A stretch of 64,000 bases of DNA from NCBI RefSeq assembly GCF_030285785.1, contig NZ_CP127247.1:248001-312000 (forward strand), read 5' to 3'. Made by a program: the position numbers and the translations under genes. A model generated the notes under the pieces. That model saw only the letters and a list, made by a program, of their open reading frames with translations. It was not told the DNA's origin and did not search any database. The DNA comes from Parasedimentitalea psychrophila (lineage in GTDB: Bacteria; Pseudomonadota; Alphaproteobacteria; Rhodobacterales; Rhodobacteraceae). Positions 17,341-26,927 of this stretch are shown here, piece by piece. Every line of letters begins with the position of its first letter. Positions within the stretch are counted from its first letter, which is position 1.

Positions 17341-20300
17341 ATGCACGTCGTCTTCCGCGAAAGCCACGGTCTCGAAGAGAGCGAGACCCCACAGGATCTG
17401 GGCCAGACCCCGGCTGATCTGGTGGTACTGTCATTCTCTGACAGTGACCTCGGCGCGTTTGCGGCGGGCTGGCACCGCGGCGACGGTAAACTACCCTCGC
17501 TGCGGCTGGCCAATCTGGTGGCGCTGAAACATCCGCTGTCGGTGGACACCTACGCGGAACAGACCCTCATCGGCGTCAAAGGCATTCTGGTGCGACTGAT
17601 CGGTGGTGAAAGCTATTGGTCCTATGGGCTTGCCACCCTGCAGGATCTGGCCCGCCGCAACGGCATCGCCCTGGCCGTGCTGCCCGCCGACGGCCGCGAA
17701 GACCCGCGTCTGGATGAGCTCTCCACCCTGCCGGTCTCGACCCTGCGCCGGTTGCAATCGCTTTGTGACGCAGGCGGCGCTGTGGCGGCACAGGCGGCAC
17801 TTGCACAGCTGTCTCTGGCGGCCGGCCTATACGCCGGACCAGTCATCGGCCTCAAGACCACCCCCGAGCATGGCTTTTACGATCCGACCACCGGCGCCGC
17901 CACCTCCATCGACGCGGATGGAAAACCGCTGTTTCTCGTCAGCTTCTACCGCTCTTACCTCACTGCCGCCGACACTGGCCCGGTGGACGCTCTGATAACG
18001 GAACTGCGCGCCCGGGGCTTTGCCGCCTACGGTATTTTTGCCGCCAGCCTGAAATCCCCCAAAACCGCCCATTGGCTGCGCCAGACCCTGCCACAGCTGG
18101 CCCCCTCGGCGGTGATCAACGCCACCGCCTTTTCCGCCATCAGCAGCGACGGCAGCGCCTCGCCGCTCAACACCACGGGTTGCCCGGTGTTTCAGGTCGC
18201 CCTGTCCACCGCCCGACGCAAGGACTGGGCCAGCGCCGCCCGGGGTCTGTCGCCCGCCGACCTGGCCATGCATGTGGTGCTGCCCGAGGTCGACGGCCGC
18301 GTCTTTGCCGGCGTGGTCAGCTTCAAATCGCCGGGTCGCAAAGATCCCAAGTTGCAATATTCCCGCTTTGCCCATCACCCGGACCCCAGCCGCATTCAGT
18401 CGGTGGTTGACCGGGTGATCGGCTGGCACCGCCTCTCGGCGCTGGCAAATGCCGACAAACGCCTGTCCCTGGTGCTGTCCACCTACCCCGGCAAAGCGCA
18501 CCAACTGGCCCACGCGGTAGGGCTGGACGCGCTGGCCTCGGCCGAGACAATCCTCACCACACTGGCTGCGCAGGGCTATGATGTGGAGCAGCCCGGCGCC
18601 CTCGCCCCGCGCCTGATAGTTGAGACACTGAGTTTCACCCTGGCCGACTACCAAACCGCCCTGAGCCAACTGCCGCAACCCTTGCGCGATGACCTGACCC
18701 AAGCCTGGGGCGAGCCGCAGTCCGATCCCGATTGCAACGACGGCGCCTTTCACTTCCGCGCCCTGCGCGCCGGCAAGGCGCTGATCGCCCTGCAGCCCGA
18801 GCGCGGCGATGTGACAACCCGCAGCGACGACTACCACGATCTGGAGCGCACTCCGCGCCATGCCTATGTCGCCTTCTATCTCTGGCTACAGGCGCAGGTC
18901 GATGCGCTCGTCCACATCGGCGCCCATGGCACCCTGGAATGGCTGCCCGGCAAATCTGTCGCCCTGTCAACGGAGTGCTGGCCCGAAGCGCTAACTGGTG
19001 CGCTGCCGGTGATCTACCCGTTCATTGTCAATGACCCGGGCGAGGCGGCGCAGGCCAAACGCCGCATCGGTGCCGTCACCCTCGGCCACCTGCCGCCGCC
19101 GCTGGCGCAGACCACTCTGCCCGACGGCATGGCACGGCTGGAAAGCCTGCTGGATGAGTACTCAACCGCCGAAGGTCTCGACCCGGCGCGGCGCGACCGG
19201 CTGATCGCCGACATCCGGGCTGAGGCGCAGGGCACCGGGGTCGAGGCCGATCTGGGCCTCGACGGGGACAGCTCTGCCGCTGAGGCGTTGACCCGCATCG
19301 ACCGCTTTGTCTGCGACATCAAGGAAAGCCAATACGGCGAGGGCCTGCACATCTTTGGCTGCGGCGACTGCGGCGCGCAGGAACAGGCTGGATTGCTGGC
19401 GGCACTCAGCGGCCAGTTGGTCACCCCCGGCCCCTCCGGCTCGCCCTATCGCGGCCGCTCCGACGTGCTGCCCACCGGGCGCAACCTGTTTACCACCGAT
19501 CCACGGGCGGTGCCGTCGCGGGCGGCGCAGGCGCAGGGTGTAAAACTGGCGGAAGAGCTGCTGCGCCGCCACCTTCAGGACCACGGCGACTGGCCAAAGG
19601 GGTTGGTGATCGACCTCTGGGGCTCGGCCACCATGCGCACCGCCGGTGAGGAATTTGCCATGGCGCTGCATCTGGCAGGTCTGGCCCCCAAATGGGACGA
19701 CGGCTCTGATCGCGTCTCTGGGTTTGAGGTGATCCCGCTGGCGCTGCTGGGCCGCCCCCGCATCGACGTCACCCTGCGGGTCTCCGGTCTGTTTCGCGAT
19801 GTCTTTCCCGGTCTGGCACAAATGTTCGAGGTGGCCGCCGCCACGCTGGCACAGCGAGATGAAGACGCCGGCGACAACCCCTACCTGACCCAGACCCCTC
19901 GGGTCTTTGGCCCCAAACCCGGCCAATACGGGCTCAACATGGGCGCCCATCTGGACAACTACACTGACACCGCCCGCCAGGCCGCAGGCGAGGCCTGGCT
20001 CAACGCCTCCTCCCATGCCATCGACGCACAGGGCGACATCGCACCGGCCCGCGCCGCACTGGAAAGCCGCTTGCAAGGGGCCGACAGCTTTGTGCATCTG
20101 CAGGACCTGCCGGAAACCGACCTGCTTATGGCCTCAGACTATGCCGCCCACGAGGCAGGCTTTGCGGCTGCCATGGCCCGGCTTGGCCAGCCCGGCCCGG
20201 CGCTCTACCATATGGATATGACCCGACCCGATCAGCCACAGGCGCGCTCCCTGGGCGAGGAAATCGCCCGCGTCACCCGCGCCCGCGCCGCCAACCCGGA

Positions 20301-20586
20301 CTGGGCCACCTCGATGATGGCACATGGCTTTCGCGGTGGCGCCGAGATCGCGGCGACGCTGGATCACATGGCCGCCTTTGCCCATCTGGCGCAGGCGGTG
20401 CCGCCGCATCTGTTCGACCTGTATTACGAGGCCACTCTGGGCCGCGACGATCTGGTGGATTTCATGCAGGCCGAGAACCCACAGGCGCTGCAAGCCATGC
20501 GCGACCGCTTCCGCGCGTTGCATCAGGCCGGGCTGTGGATCAGTCGCCGCAACTCGATCATCGCCGATCTTGAAGGTACAGCATGA
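17341..20586 (+). CDS. cobN: Aerobic cobaltochelatase large subunit CobN
   Basis: A 1081-residue subunit that, with CobS and CobT, inserts Co(II) into hydrogenobyrinic acid a,c-diamide using ATP. The magnesium/cobalt chelatase core is seen: HIGAHGTLEWLPGKSVALS near residues 523-540, then IFGCGDCGAQEQAG, SGSPYRGRSDVLPTGRN-type block and MMAHGFRGGAEIAATLDHMAAFAH near the end. The length is shorter than the roughly 1250 residues of the Pseudomonas enzyme but usual for Rhodobacterales. cobS and cobT are not in the window. The stop overlaps the cobG start by four bases. Confidence 0.95.
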   Translation: MHVVFRESHGLEESETPQDLGQTPADLVVLSFSDSDLGAFAAGWHRGDGKLPSLRLANLVALKHPLSVDTYAEQTLIGVKGILVRLIGGESYWSYGLATLQDLARRNGIALAVLPADGREDPRLDELSTLPVSTLRRLQSLCDAGGAVAAQAALAQLSLAAGLYAGPVIGLKTTPEHGFYDPTTGAATSIDADGKPLFLVSFYRSYLTAADTGPVDALITELRARGFAAYGIFAASLKSPKTAHWLRQTLPQLAPSAVINATAFSAISSDGSASPLNTTGCPVFQVALSTARRKDWASAARGLSPADLAMHVVLPEVDGRVFAGVVSFKSPGRKDPKLQYSRFAHHPDPSRIQSVVDRVIGWHRLSALANADKRLSLVLSTYPGKAHQLAHAVGLDALASAETILTTLAAQGYDVEQPGALAPRLIVETLSFTLADYQTALSQLPQPLRDDLTQAWGEPQSDPDCNDGAFHFRALRAGKALIALQPERGDVTTRSDDYHDLERTPRHAYVAFYLWLQAQVDALVHIGAHGTLEWLPGKSVALSTECWPEALTGALPVIYPFIVNDPGEAAQAKRRIGAVTLGHLPPPLAQTTLPDGMARLESLLDEYSTAEGLDPARRDRLIADIRAEAQGTGVEADLGLDGDSSAAEALTRIDRFVCDIKESQYGEGLHIFGCGDCGAQEQAGLLAALSGQLVTPGPSGSPYRGRSDVLPTGRNLFTTDPRAVPSRAAQAQGVKLAEELLRRHLQDHGDWPKGLVIDLWGSATMRTAGEEFAMALHLAGLAPKWDDGSDRVSGFEVIPLALLGRPRIDVTLRVSGLFRDVFPGLAQMFEVAAATLAQRDEDAGDNPYLTQTPRVFGPKPGQYGLNMGAHLDNYTDTARQAAGEAWLNASSHAIDAQGDIAPARAALESRLQGADSFVHLQDLPETDLLMASDYAAHEAGFAAAMARLGQPGPALYHMDMTRPDQPQARSLGEEIARVTRARAANPDWATSMMAHGFRGGAEIAATLDHMAAFAHLAQAVPPHLFDLYYEATLGRDDLVDFMQAENPQALQAMRDRFRALHQAGLWISRRNSIIADLEGTA

Positions 20587-21746
20587 ACAACCGCGTCGCG
20601 CCAAAGGTCTATGGCTGGTGCCCCGGCGCGCTGCGGCCGATGATGTCCGGCGACGGGCTGGTAGTGCGTATCCGCGCACCACTGGGCCGCTTATCTGGTG
20701 ACCAAGCGCAAGCGGTCGCCGACCTCTCACACCGCTTCGGCAATGGCATTCTGGATCTCTCATCCCGCGCCAACCTGCAAATGCGCGGCGTGTCCGAGGA
20801 AGATCACGCGCCCTTGGTCACCGCGCTTCAGGATCTTGGTCTGGTTGATGCCGACGCGGCAACCGAATCCCGCCGCAATGTCCTCGTCGCGCCGTTCTGG
20901 GCCGCTGGCGATCAGACCCACAGTCTGGCCCAGCAACTCAGCGACGCGCTGGTCGCGGCCACCGACCTACCCTTGCCGGGCAAATTCGGCTTTGCCGTCG
21001 ATACCGGGCCTGCGCCTGTGCTGCGCGATACCGCCGCCGATATACGCATTGAGCGCAACCCTGATGGACTTGTGCTGATCGCCGACGGCGCTGACAGAGG
21101 CCTCGCAGTGACGCCGACCACCGCCGCGGCCGAGGCCCTGTCTCTGGCCCGCTGGTTCCTGACCCATGGCGGCGCGCCGGACGGTCGCGGCAGGATGCGC
21201 CCGCTCATTGCGCGCCGCGCACCACCCTCAGCGCATGGCGCGACCCTTACCGCCGCCGCGCCACAACAACGGCTTGGACAGATCGCCAGCGGCAGGCTGG
21301 TCGGGCTGGAGTTCGGCCAGATCCCGGCCACCAGCTTTGCCGCCCTCGCCGCTCAGGGTGCCCTGCGCCTGACCCCGTGGCGGATGCTGCTGGTCGAGCA
21401 CGCTACAGACTTGCCCCCCCTTCCCGGCCTGATCCTGGATGCAGCGGACCCGCGCCTGCAAGTGAGTGCCTGCACCGGCGCACCCGGCTGCCTGCAGGCG
21501 CTATCAAACACCCGGAATTTGGCCCGCGATCTGGCACCCTCTGTGCCACCGGGCCGCAGACTACATGTCTCAGGCTGCGCCAAGGGCTGCGCCCATCCCG
21601 GCGCCGCACCGCTGACCCTGACCGCCACCGGGGCCGACACCTTCAACCTGATCTACAACGGCACCGCCAGTGATCAGCCCGCACACCTAAACCTGAGCGC
21701 CAGCCAGTTGCGCGCCGCTCCCGACATTCTGACAAAGGGCAGCTAA
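20583..21746 (+). CDS. cobG: Precorrin-3B synthase
   Basis: A 387-residue iron-sulfur monooxygenase of the sulfite/nitrite reductase fold that converts precorrin-3A to precorrin-3B with O2, a marker of the aerobic route. The N-terminal half-repeat VYGWCPGALRPMMSGDGLVVRIR and NLQMRGVSEEDHAPLV is typical. The [4Fe-4S] ligands are in SACTGAPGCLQAL and VSGCAKGCAHPGAAPLTL. It starts at the ATGA overlap with cobN and stops one base before cobH. Confidence 0.92.
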   Translation: MNNRVAPKVYGWCPGALRPMMSGDGLVVRIRAPLGRLSGDQAQAVADLSHRFGNGILDLSSRANLQMRGVSEEDHAPLVTALQDLGLVDADAATESRRNVLVAPFWAAGDQTHSLAQQLSDALVAATDLPLPGKFGFAVDTGPAPVLRDTAADIRIERNPDGLVLIADGADRGLAVTPTTAAAEALSLARWFLTHGGAPDGRGRMRPLIARRAPPSAHGATLTAAAPQQRLGQIASGRLVGLEFGQIPATSFAALAAQGALRLTPWRMLLVEHATDLPPLPGLILDAADPRLQVSACTGAPGCLQALSNTRNLARDLAPSVPPGRRLHVSGCAKGCAHPGAAPLTLTATGADTFNLIYNGTASDQPAHLNLSASQLRAAPDILTKGS

Positions 21747-21747
21747 T

Positions 21748-22377
21748 ATGCTCCACACCTACCAAACCAACGGCGCCGCCATCTACGCCGAAAGTTTTGC
21801 CACCATCCGCGCCGAGGCTGACTTGGCCCGGTTCTCCAAGGACGAGGAAAGCGTCGCCGTCCGCATGATCCACGCCGCCGGCATGGTCGGGCTGGAACAA
21901 TACATCCGCTTCTCCCCGGACATGGCTGCAACCGCCCGCGCCGCGCTGGCCACTGGTGCGCCGATCCTCTGCGATGCCCACATGGTGTCCGAAGGCATCA
22001 CCCGCCCGCGCCTCGCTGCCAATAACCAGGTGATCTGCACCCTGCGCGACAGCCGGGTTCCGGATATGGCCAAGGAGATGGGCAATACCCGCTCCGCCGC
22101 GGCGCTGGAACTGTGGCGCCCCAACCTCGACGGCGCCGTGGTCGCCATCGGGAACGCCCCCACCGCACTGTTCCACCTGCTGAACATGCTGCAAGACCCC
22201 AGCTGCCCCCGCCCCGCCGCCATCATCGGCTGCCCGGTTGGATTTGTCGGCGCCATGGAGTCCAAAGACGCGCTGATGCTGGACCTGCCAGTGCCTTCGA
22301 TGATCGTGCAAGGCCGCCTGGGCGGCTCTGCCATCACCGTCGCCGCAGTCAATGCGCTGGCCAGCTGGAAAGAATGA
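21748..22377 (+). CDS. cobH: Precorrin-8X methylmutase
   Basis: A 209-residue cytosolic enzyme that moves a methyl group from C11 to C12 to give hydrogenobyrinic acid. The family blocks SFATIRAEADLARF, RMIHAAGMVGLEQ with the catalytic His, GAPILCDAHMVSEGI, AIGNAPTALFHLL and IGCPVGFVGAMESKDAL are all present. It starts one base after cobG. Confidence 0.96.
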   Translation: MLHTYQTNGAAIYAESFATIRAEADLARFSKDEESVAVRMIHAAGMVGLEQYIRFSPDMAATARAALATGAPILCDAHMVSEGITRPRLAANNQVICTLRDSRVPDMAKEMGNTRSAAALELWRPNLDGAVVAIGNAPTALFHLLNMLQDPSCPRPAAIIGCPVGFVGAMESKDALMLDLPVPSMIVQGRLGGSAITVAAVNALASWKE

Positions 22378-22379
22378 CA

Positions 22380-23096
22380 ATGGGTAAAATCATCTGCACC
22401 GGCCTCGGCCCCGGCGACCCCGACCTGATGAGCCTGCGCTCCTACCGCGCGATCCAGGGCGCACATCACGTCGCGTTTTTCCGCAAGGCCGGCTATAAAG
22501 GTCAAGCGCGCACCCTGGTCGACGGGTTACTGCCTGAAGGCGTTGTCGAGCACGCAATGGAATACCCGGTCACCACCGAGATCCACTTCTCGGACCCGGA
22601 ATACAACCGCCAGCTTGCCGCGTTCTATGACCGCTGGGCCGACACCCTGGCTGAGATGGCCCGCAGTCAGGACGTGGTTGTCCTCTGCGAGGGCGATCCG
22701 TTTTTCTACGGCTCCTTCATGCATCTCTACACCCGCCTGCAAGGGCGCGCCGAGATGGAGATCATTCCCGGCATCACCGGCATGACCGGCTGCTGGACCG
22801 CCACCGGCCTGCCGATCACCTGGGGCGACGACGTGCTAACCGTGGCGATGGCCACCCTGCCCGAGGACGAGCTGGCTGCCCGCGCCGCCAATACCGATGC
22901 GCTGGTGGTGATGAAGATCGGCCGCAACCTGCCCAAACTGCGCCGCGCACTGGAAACAGCCGGCCGTCTCGATGACGCTTGGCTGGTGGAACGCGGCACC
23001 ATGGCGGATCAGACCGTGCAGAAACTCACCGAGATCACCGGCAAAGTGCCCTATTTCTCCATTGTCATCCTACATGGACAGGGACGCCGCCCATGA
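22380..23096 (+). CDS. cobI: Precorrin-2 C20-methyltransferase
   Basis: A 238-residue SAM-dependent tetrapyrrole methylase (CbiL/CobI type) that makes precorrin-3A. GLGPGDPDLMSLRSYRAI opens the fold, LCEGDPFFYGSFMHLYTRL is the SAM loop, and IIPGITGMTGCW follows. Two ATGs, at 22374 and 22380, are in frame. The second has the better distance to GGA at 22368 and is chosen; the first would overlap the cobH stop as ATGA. The stop overlaps the cobJ start. Confidence 0.93.
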   Translation: MGKIICTGLGPGDPDLMSLRSYRAIQGAHHVAFFRKAGYKGQARTLVDGLLPEGVVEHAMEYPVTTEIHFSDPEYNRQLAAFYDRWADTLAEMARSQDVVVLCEGDPFFYGSFMHLYTRLQGRAEMEIIPGITGMTGCWTATGLPITWGDDVLTVAMATLPEDELAARAANTDALVVMKIGRNLPKLRRALETAGRLDDAWLVERGTMADQTVQKLTEITGKVPYFSIVILHGQGRRP

Positions 23097-23851
23097 CCCT
23101 ATCAAATACAGGTTGGATCGCAATCGCCGGCCTCGGCCCCGGTGACGAGAGCATGGTGACGGCGCAGGTGCAGGACATATTGGCCGAGGCAACTGATATC
23201 GTTGGCTATATCCCCTACGTCAAACGCATCCTCCCCCGCCCCGGCCTGACCCTGCACGCCACGGACAATCGGGTCGAGATTGAACGCGCCACCCACGCGC
23301 TGGAAATGGCCGCCTCGGGCCGCCGCGTAGTGGTGGTCTCCTCCGGTGATCCGGGCGTCTTTGCCATGGCCTCGGCTGTATTCGAGGCGCTGGAAGCAGG
23401 CAAACCCGAGTGGCTGGATCTGGATATCCAGGTGCTGCCCGGTATCACTGCCATGCTGGCCGCCTCAGCCCGTATCGGCGCACCAATGGGCCACGACTTT
23501 GCTGCCATCAACCTCAGCGACAACCTGAAACCCTGGAGCCTGATCGAAAAGCGCCTGCGTCTGGCGGGTGAAGCAGGCTTTGCCATGGGCTTTTACAACC
23601 CGCGCTCAAAATCGCGCCCACACCAGTTTGGCCGCGCTCTGGAGATCCTGCGCCAGGCCTGTGGCGGTGACACCCTGATCTCATTCGCCCGCGACGTCTC
23701 GAAACCCGGCGAGACCATCACCACCGTCACCCTGAACGAGGCCAGGCCCGAGATGGCCGACATGCGCACCGTGGTGATCGTTGGCAACAGTGACACCCGC
23801 CGGGTGGGCCGCTATGTCTACACCCCGCGCTTTGCCAAAGATGTAGACTAG
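23093..23851 (+). CDS. cobJ: Precorrin-3B C17-methyltransferase
   Basis: A 252-residue methylase that carries out ring contraction and C17 methylation. GWIAIAGLGPGDESMVTAQ, the SAM loop VVVSSGDPGVFAMAS, and QVLPGITAMLAASARIGAPMGHDFAAINLSDNLKPW are diagnostic for CobJ/CbiH. The ATG overlaps the cobI stop by four bases. The TAG stop lies on the palindrome CTAG, which is also the stop of cobK on the other strand. Confidence 0.95.
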   Translation: MTLSNTGWIAIAGLGPGDESMVTAQVQDILAEATDIVGYIPYVKRILPRPGLTLHATDNRVEIERATHALEMAASGRRVVVVSSGDPGVFAMASAVFEALEAGKPEWLDLDIQVLPGITAMLAASARIGAPMGHDFAAINLSDNLKPWSLIEKRLRLAGEAGFAMGFYNPRSKSRPHQFGRALEILRQACGGDTLISFARDVSKPGETITTVTLNEARPEMADMRTVVIVGNSDTRRVGRYVYTPRFAKDVD

Positions 23852-24582
23852 CAATGATCCAGCCAGGCCATCACCTCATCGACGCAGCCCAGGATATGCC
23901 GCTCCGGCACCTGTGGCCGCTCGATCATCACCACCGGCAGGCCCAGTGCGCGCGCCGCGATCAGCTTGGCCTCGGCGCCGCTGCCTCCGGCGTTCTTGGA
24001 GATGATATGGCTGATGCCATGGTCCAACATCAACGCCCGATCGCTGGCGCCGTCAAACGGTCCTCGCGCCAGTACCACCGTGGTATCCGGCAAGGGCAGT
24101 GCCGCCTCGGGCGCATCCACCAGCCGCAGCAGGTAGTGATTGCCCGGCTTGGCGGCAAAGATATCCAGATTCTGCTTGCCAATCGCCAGAAACACCCGCG
24201 CGCCTTGCTCGGGCAAGGCGGCAACGGCGGCTGCCATATCCGCCACCATGATCCAGTTATCACCCTTGCCTGCCTGCCACGGCTGCCGCTCCAGCGCGCA
24301 CAGCGCCACACCGGCCTCGGCGCAGGCGGCAACCGCATGGCGGCTCATCTGCGCCGCAAAAGGATGGGTGGCATCCACCACATGGCTGATGCCTTCATCC
24401 CGCAAATACGCCACCAATCCAGCCACACCGCCAAACCCGCCCAGCCGCATCCGCAACGGCTGCGGCACCGGGCGCGCGGTGCGGCCGGCATAGGAAAACA
24501 CAGCGTCCCGCCCGGCCACCGCCAGCACACGGGCCAAGGCACTGGCTTCGGTGGTGCCTCCCAGCAAAAGGATACCTGTCAT
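23848..24582 (-). CDS. cobK: Precorrin-6A reductase, antisense within the operon
   Basis: A 244-residue NADPH-dependent reductase producing precorrin-6B. The opening GILLLGGTTEASALARVLA, the VDATHPFAAQMSRHAV block and SKNAGGSGAEAKLIAARALGLPVVMIERP are typical CobK/CbiJ. It runs against all neighbouring cob genes. Its start ATG and the cobL start share CATG (24580-24583), and its stop and the cobJ stop share CTAG (23848-23851). Its promoter must therefore lie inside the cobL coding sequence, or it must be read from a longer antisense transcript. Confidence 0.94.
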   Translation of the reverse strand: MTGILLLGGTTEASALARVLAVAGRDAVFSYAGRTARPVPQPLRMRLGGFGGVAGLVAYLRDEGISHVVDATHPFAAQMSRHAVAACAEAGVALCALERQPWQAGKGDNWIMVADMAAAVAALPEQGARVFLAIGKQNLDIFAAKPGNHYLLRLVDAPEAALPLPDTTVVLARGPFDGASDRALMLDHGISHIISKNAGGSGAEAKLIAARALGLPVVMIERPQVPERHILGCVDEVMAWLDHC

Positions 24583-25768
24583 GTCTGACCCCTGGTTGTC
24601 GATTATTGGTCTGGGTGAAAATGGACTGGCTGGCCTGACAGATGCAAGCCGAACCGCACTGCACCGGGCGGAAATCATCTTTGGTGGTCCGCGCCATCTG
24701 GACCTGGTCAATGCCGCCGACAAGGGCCAGCCTTGGCCGCTGCCCTTTTCCATCGACCCGGTATTAGCAGCACGCGGTAAAAAAGTCGCCGTGCTCGCCT
24801 CGGGTGATCCGTTCTGGCATGGCGCCGGCGGTTCGCTGGCCAAGCACCTTCAGCCCGGCGAATGGACCTCCCACCCCGCGCCCTCGACCTTTGCGCTGGC
24901 GGCCAATCATCTGGCCTGGCGACTTGAGGACACCCTCTGCCTCGGGTTGCATGCCGCCCCCTTTGAACAACTGCTGCCGCTGCTGGCCTCCAACACCCAA
25001 GTGATCTGCACCCTGCGCCACGGCGACGCCCCGGCCGAGCTGGCAAACTGGCTGACCAAGCAGGGGTTTGGCGGCTCGCAACTGGCGGTGATGGAACGCC
25101 TGGGCGGCGCACATCAACGGGTGCGCAGTGCCCAGGCCGATGGATTTGATCTGGATGATATTCAGGCCCCGGTGGCGCTGGCCATTGCTGCCGTCGGCCA
25201 CGGCGGTCTGCCGCGCGCCTCGGGCTTGGCCGACGAGATGTTCCACAGCGACGGTCAGATCACCAAACGGCCGATCCGTGCCCTGACCCTGTCGGCACTG
25301 GCGCCGCGCCCCGGCCAGTTGCTCTGGGATATCGGCGGCGGATCAGGCTCGGTCTCGGTGGAGTGGTGCCTTGCCGCCCCCGGCGCCCGGGCGCTGATAT
25401 TTGAGCAGCGCACGCAGCGGAGCGCGAATATTAACCTGAATGCGGCAAAGTTTGGCCTCACACACCGGATCAGCCTGGTGGTCGGACAGGCCCCGGAAAT
25501 ACTGGAGGCGCAAGAGCTGCCCGACACCGTGTTCATCGGCGGCGGTGCCTCGCAGGCCCTGCTGGACCAGCTGTGGCAAATCCTGCCCGTCGGCACCCGC
25601 GTGGTGGCAAACGGCGTAACACTGGAAACCGAGACCCTGCTGATGAATGCCCATGCCCAACACGGCGGCGACCTGATGAAGGCCGAAATCGCCGAAGTCA
25701 GCCCGCTGGGTTCCATGCGCGGCTGGACCCGCGCCCGCCCCGTCATCCAATGGAGCGTCACCCGATGA
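24581..25768 (+). CDS. cobL: Precorrin-6Y C5,15-methyltransferase (decarboxylating)
   Basis: A 395-residue fusion of CbiE (residues 1 to about 200; IIGLGENGLAGL, VLASGDPFWHGAGG) and CbiT (from about 215; ITKRPIRALTLSALAPRPGQLLWDIGGGSGSVSVEW). It methylates C5 and C15 and removes the acetate carboxyl at C12. The ATG at 24581 sits in CATG shared with the opposite cobK start. An in-frame start upstream would lie inside cobK and has no family match. The stop overlaps cobE. Confidence 0.94.
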   Translation: MSDPWLSIIGLGENGLAGLTDASRTALHRAEIIFGGPRHLDLVNAADKGQPWPLPFSIDPVLAARGKKVAVLASGDPFWHGAGGSLAKHLQPGEWTSHPAPSTFALAANHLAWRLEDTLCLGLHAAPFEQLLPLLASNTQVICTLRHGDAPAELANWLTKQGFGGSQLAVMERLGGAHQRVRSAQADGFDLDDIQAPVALAIAAVGHGGLPRASGLADEMFHSDGQITKRPIRALTLSALAPRPGQLLWDIGGGSGSVSVEWCLAAPGARALIFEQRTQRSANINLNAAKFGLTHRISLVVGQAPEILEAQELPDTVFIGGGASQALLDQLWQILPVGTRVVANGVTLETETLLMNAHAQHGGDLMKAEIAEVSPLGSMRGWTRARPVIQWSVTR

Positions 25769-26145
25769 GGATCGCCGGCCTCGGATTTCGCCAAAGCGCC
25801 AGCACAGATGACCTGCGTGCTGCTCTGGCCCTTACCGGCTGTCCACGCCCCGACGCGCTGGCCTCACTCACCGCCAAGGCGGCAGCGCCGCAAATGCAAC
25901 AACTCGCCGCTGATTTGAACCTGCCGGTGATCGCCCTGTCCGAGGACGAGATCGCCGACACCCCGACCCTAACCAGCTCCCCCCGGATCCAAACCCGCTT
26001 TGGCACTGGATCACTGTGTGAGGCCGCCGCTCTGGTCGCCGCCCGCAACGGCCAGCCAAACACATCCGCGCGCCTGATCGCGCCCCGCGTTACAACAGAC
26101 AATGGCCTTGCCACAGCGGCAATTGCCGAAAGGACGACCCCATGA
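25765..26145 (+). CDS. cobE: CobE/CbiG C-terminal-type cobalamin biosynthesis protein
   Basis: A 126-residue protein equal to the C-terminal domain of CbiG (CobE). [47 protein letters not shown] and [17 protein letters not shown] fit the family. CobE is needed for cobalamin synthesis in the aerobic pathway, but its reaction is not settled. The ATG at 25765 overlaps the cobL stop by four bases; another in-frame ATG lies 15 bases before. The stop overlaps cobM. Confidence 0.85.
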   Translation: MRIAGLGFRQSASTDDLRAALALTGCPRPDALASLTAKAAAPQMQQLAADLNLPVIALSEDEIADTPTLTSSPRIQTRFGTGSLCEAAALVAARNGQPNTSARLIAPRVTTDNGLATAAIAERTTP

Positions 26146-26927
26146 CCGTACATTTCATTGGCGCAGGCCCCGGTGCCGCCGACCTGATCACCCTGCGCGG
26201 CCGCGACCTGATTGCCGCCTGCCCGGTGTGCCTCTATGCCGGCTCGCTAGTGCCCGAGGCGCTGTTGCAGCACTGCCCCAACGGTGCGCGCATTATCAAC
26301 ACTGCCTCAATGTCACTGGATGAAATCATCACTGAGATCAAAGCAGCCGATGACGCCGGTCACGACATTGCCCGGCTGCATTCCGGCGATCTGTCGGTCT
26401 GGTCGGCGATGGGCGAACAGTTGCGCCGCCTTCGCGCACTGGATATCGCCTACGACGTCACCCCCGGCGTGCCCGCTTTTGCCGCAGCCGCAGCCGCACT
26501 GGGGGCTGAACTGACCCTGCCCGGCGTTGCCCAATCGCTGATCCTCACCCGCACATCCGGACGTGCATCATCGATGCCCGACGGCGAAACGCTGGAAAAC
26601 TTTGCCAAAACCGGCGCCACCCTGGCCATTCACCTGTCGGTGCATGTGCTAGAGAAAGTTATCGCTGAGCTGACACCCCATTACGGTGCCGATTGCCCCG
26701 TTGCCATTGTCTGGCGCGCCACCTGGCCCGATCAGCGGGTGGTCAAGGCGACGCTGGAGACATTGGAAGACGCCACCGAAGGCGAACGTGGCCGCACCGC
26801 GCTGATCCTTGTTGGTCGTGCCATCGGCGCCGAGGAATTCGACGAAAGCTGCCTCTACGCGGGCGACTATGATCGCCGCTACCGCCCCGTCGGCACCGAT
26901 CCGCGCTTTCCCGAAGGAACCGAATGA
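26142..26927 (+). CDS. cobM: Precorrin-4 C11-methyltransferase
   Basis: A 261-residue SAM-dependent methylase making precorrin-5. [71 protein letters not shown] and the long [22 protein letters not shown] block identify CobM/CbiF. It overlaps cobE and cobB by four bases each. Confidence 0.96.
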   Translation: MTVHFIGAGPGAADLITLRGRDLIAACPVCLYAGSLVPEALLQHCPNGARIINTASMSLDEIITEIKAADDAGHDIARLHSGDLSVWSAMGEQLRRLRALDIAYDVTPGVPAFAAAAAALGAELTLPGVAQSLILTRTSGRASSMPDGETLENFAKTGATLAIHLSVHVLEKVIAELTPHYGADCPVAIVWRATWPDQRVVKATLETLEDATEGERGRTALILVGRAIGAEEFDESCLYAGDYDRRYRPVGTDPRFPEGTE

